Positions 5,545 through 5,583 of a DNA stretch of 5,583 nucleotides are shown piece after piece. The position numbers and the translations under genes were made by a program. The notes under the pieces were generated by a model, which saw nothing but the letters and a program-made list of their open reading frames with translations, made no database searches and was not told the origin of the DNA. How positions within the stretch are numbered: the stretch's first letter is position 1; every line of letters begins with the position of its first letter. Origin of the DNA: a bacterium (GTDB lineage: Bacteria; Cyanobacteriota; Vampirovibrionia; Gastranaerophilales; Gastranaerophilaceae); assembly GCA_004558955.1 (NCBI GenBank), contig SFZC01000119.1, positions 1 to 5,583 on the forward strand, in the 5' to 3' direction.

Positions 5545-5583
5545 AAATTCATTATTTTTTATTTTTTACTATATTTATTATTC
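5458..5583. repeat. Perfect 22-bp inverted repeat flanking 82 bp at the right window edge
   Basis: The left arm (5458-5479, beginning GAATAATAAATATAG) is the exact reverse complement of the right arm (5562-5583, ending ATATTTATTATTC), with 82 bp between. The right arm finishes at the final base of the window, so the repeat may continue beyond it. The interior holds smaller stems, including GCAAAT/ATTTGC (5480-5485 with 5513-5518) and TTTTGA/TCAAAA around a 2-nt loop (5533-5546). No transposase gene or target-site duplication is visible. Confidence 0.7.

Overview
The window is AT-rich, Gram-negative-looking bacterial chromosome with short intergenic gaps, clear Shine-Dalgarno sites and U-tract hairpin terminators. 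A SKI2/MTR4-type DEVH-box helicase (a type I associate in bacteria mainly with cyanobacteria and actinobacteria), the low G+C, a tRNA-Leu(UAA) without an encoded CCA, and a lipobox-bearing lipoprotein all fit a non-photosynthetic cyanobacterial relative (Vampirovibrionia/Melainabacteria, for example gut Gastranaerophilales). This assignment is an inference from gene content and composition; no rRNA or ribosomal protein is present to settle it.

Layout. Positions 1-443 (minus strand) hold the first 147 codons of the helicase, cut by the window edge, with an extended -10 promoter at 476-484. Reading away from it on the plus strand is a three-gene cluster with 10-11 bp gaps: glucose-6-phosphate isomerase (634-2037), a small uncharacterised lipoprotein (2048-2551) and thioredoxin reductase (2563-3507). 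A separate single-gene unit follows: a 93-residue HEAT-like helical protein (3632-3913) with its own -10 box and a strong bidirectional terminator (3942-3986). Directly on the downstream flank of that terminator sits the promoter of a patatin-like phospholipase (4004-5206), so close to the ATG that the message may be leaderless. A near-consensus promoter (5203-5231), whose -35 box overlaps the patatin stop codon, drives tRNA-Leu(UAA) (5306-5392), which ends in a UUCG-loop terminator (5400-5427). The last 150 bases are very AT-rich. They hold a possible minus-strand single-helix membrane peptide and a perfect 22-bp inverted repeat whose right arm ends exactly at the last base of the window.

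Functionally this is mostly housekeeping: central carbon metabolism (pgi), thiol redox (trxB), RNA metabolism (helicase), lipid hydrolysis (patatin) and translation (tRNA). The less understood parts are the lipoprotein inserted between pgi and trxB, the stand-alone HEAT-like protein, the helical C-terminal extension of the patatin protein, and the structure at the right edge. I see no CRISPR array, insertion sequence, phage gene or defence cluster, and no convincing novel multi-gene system.
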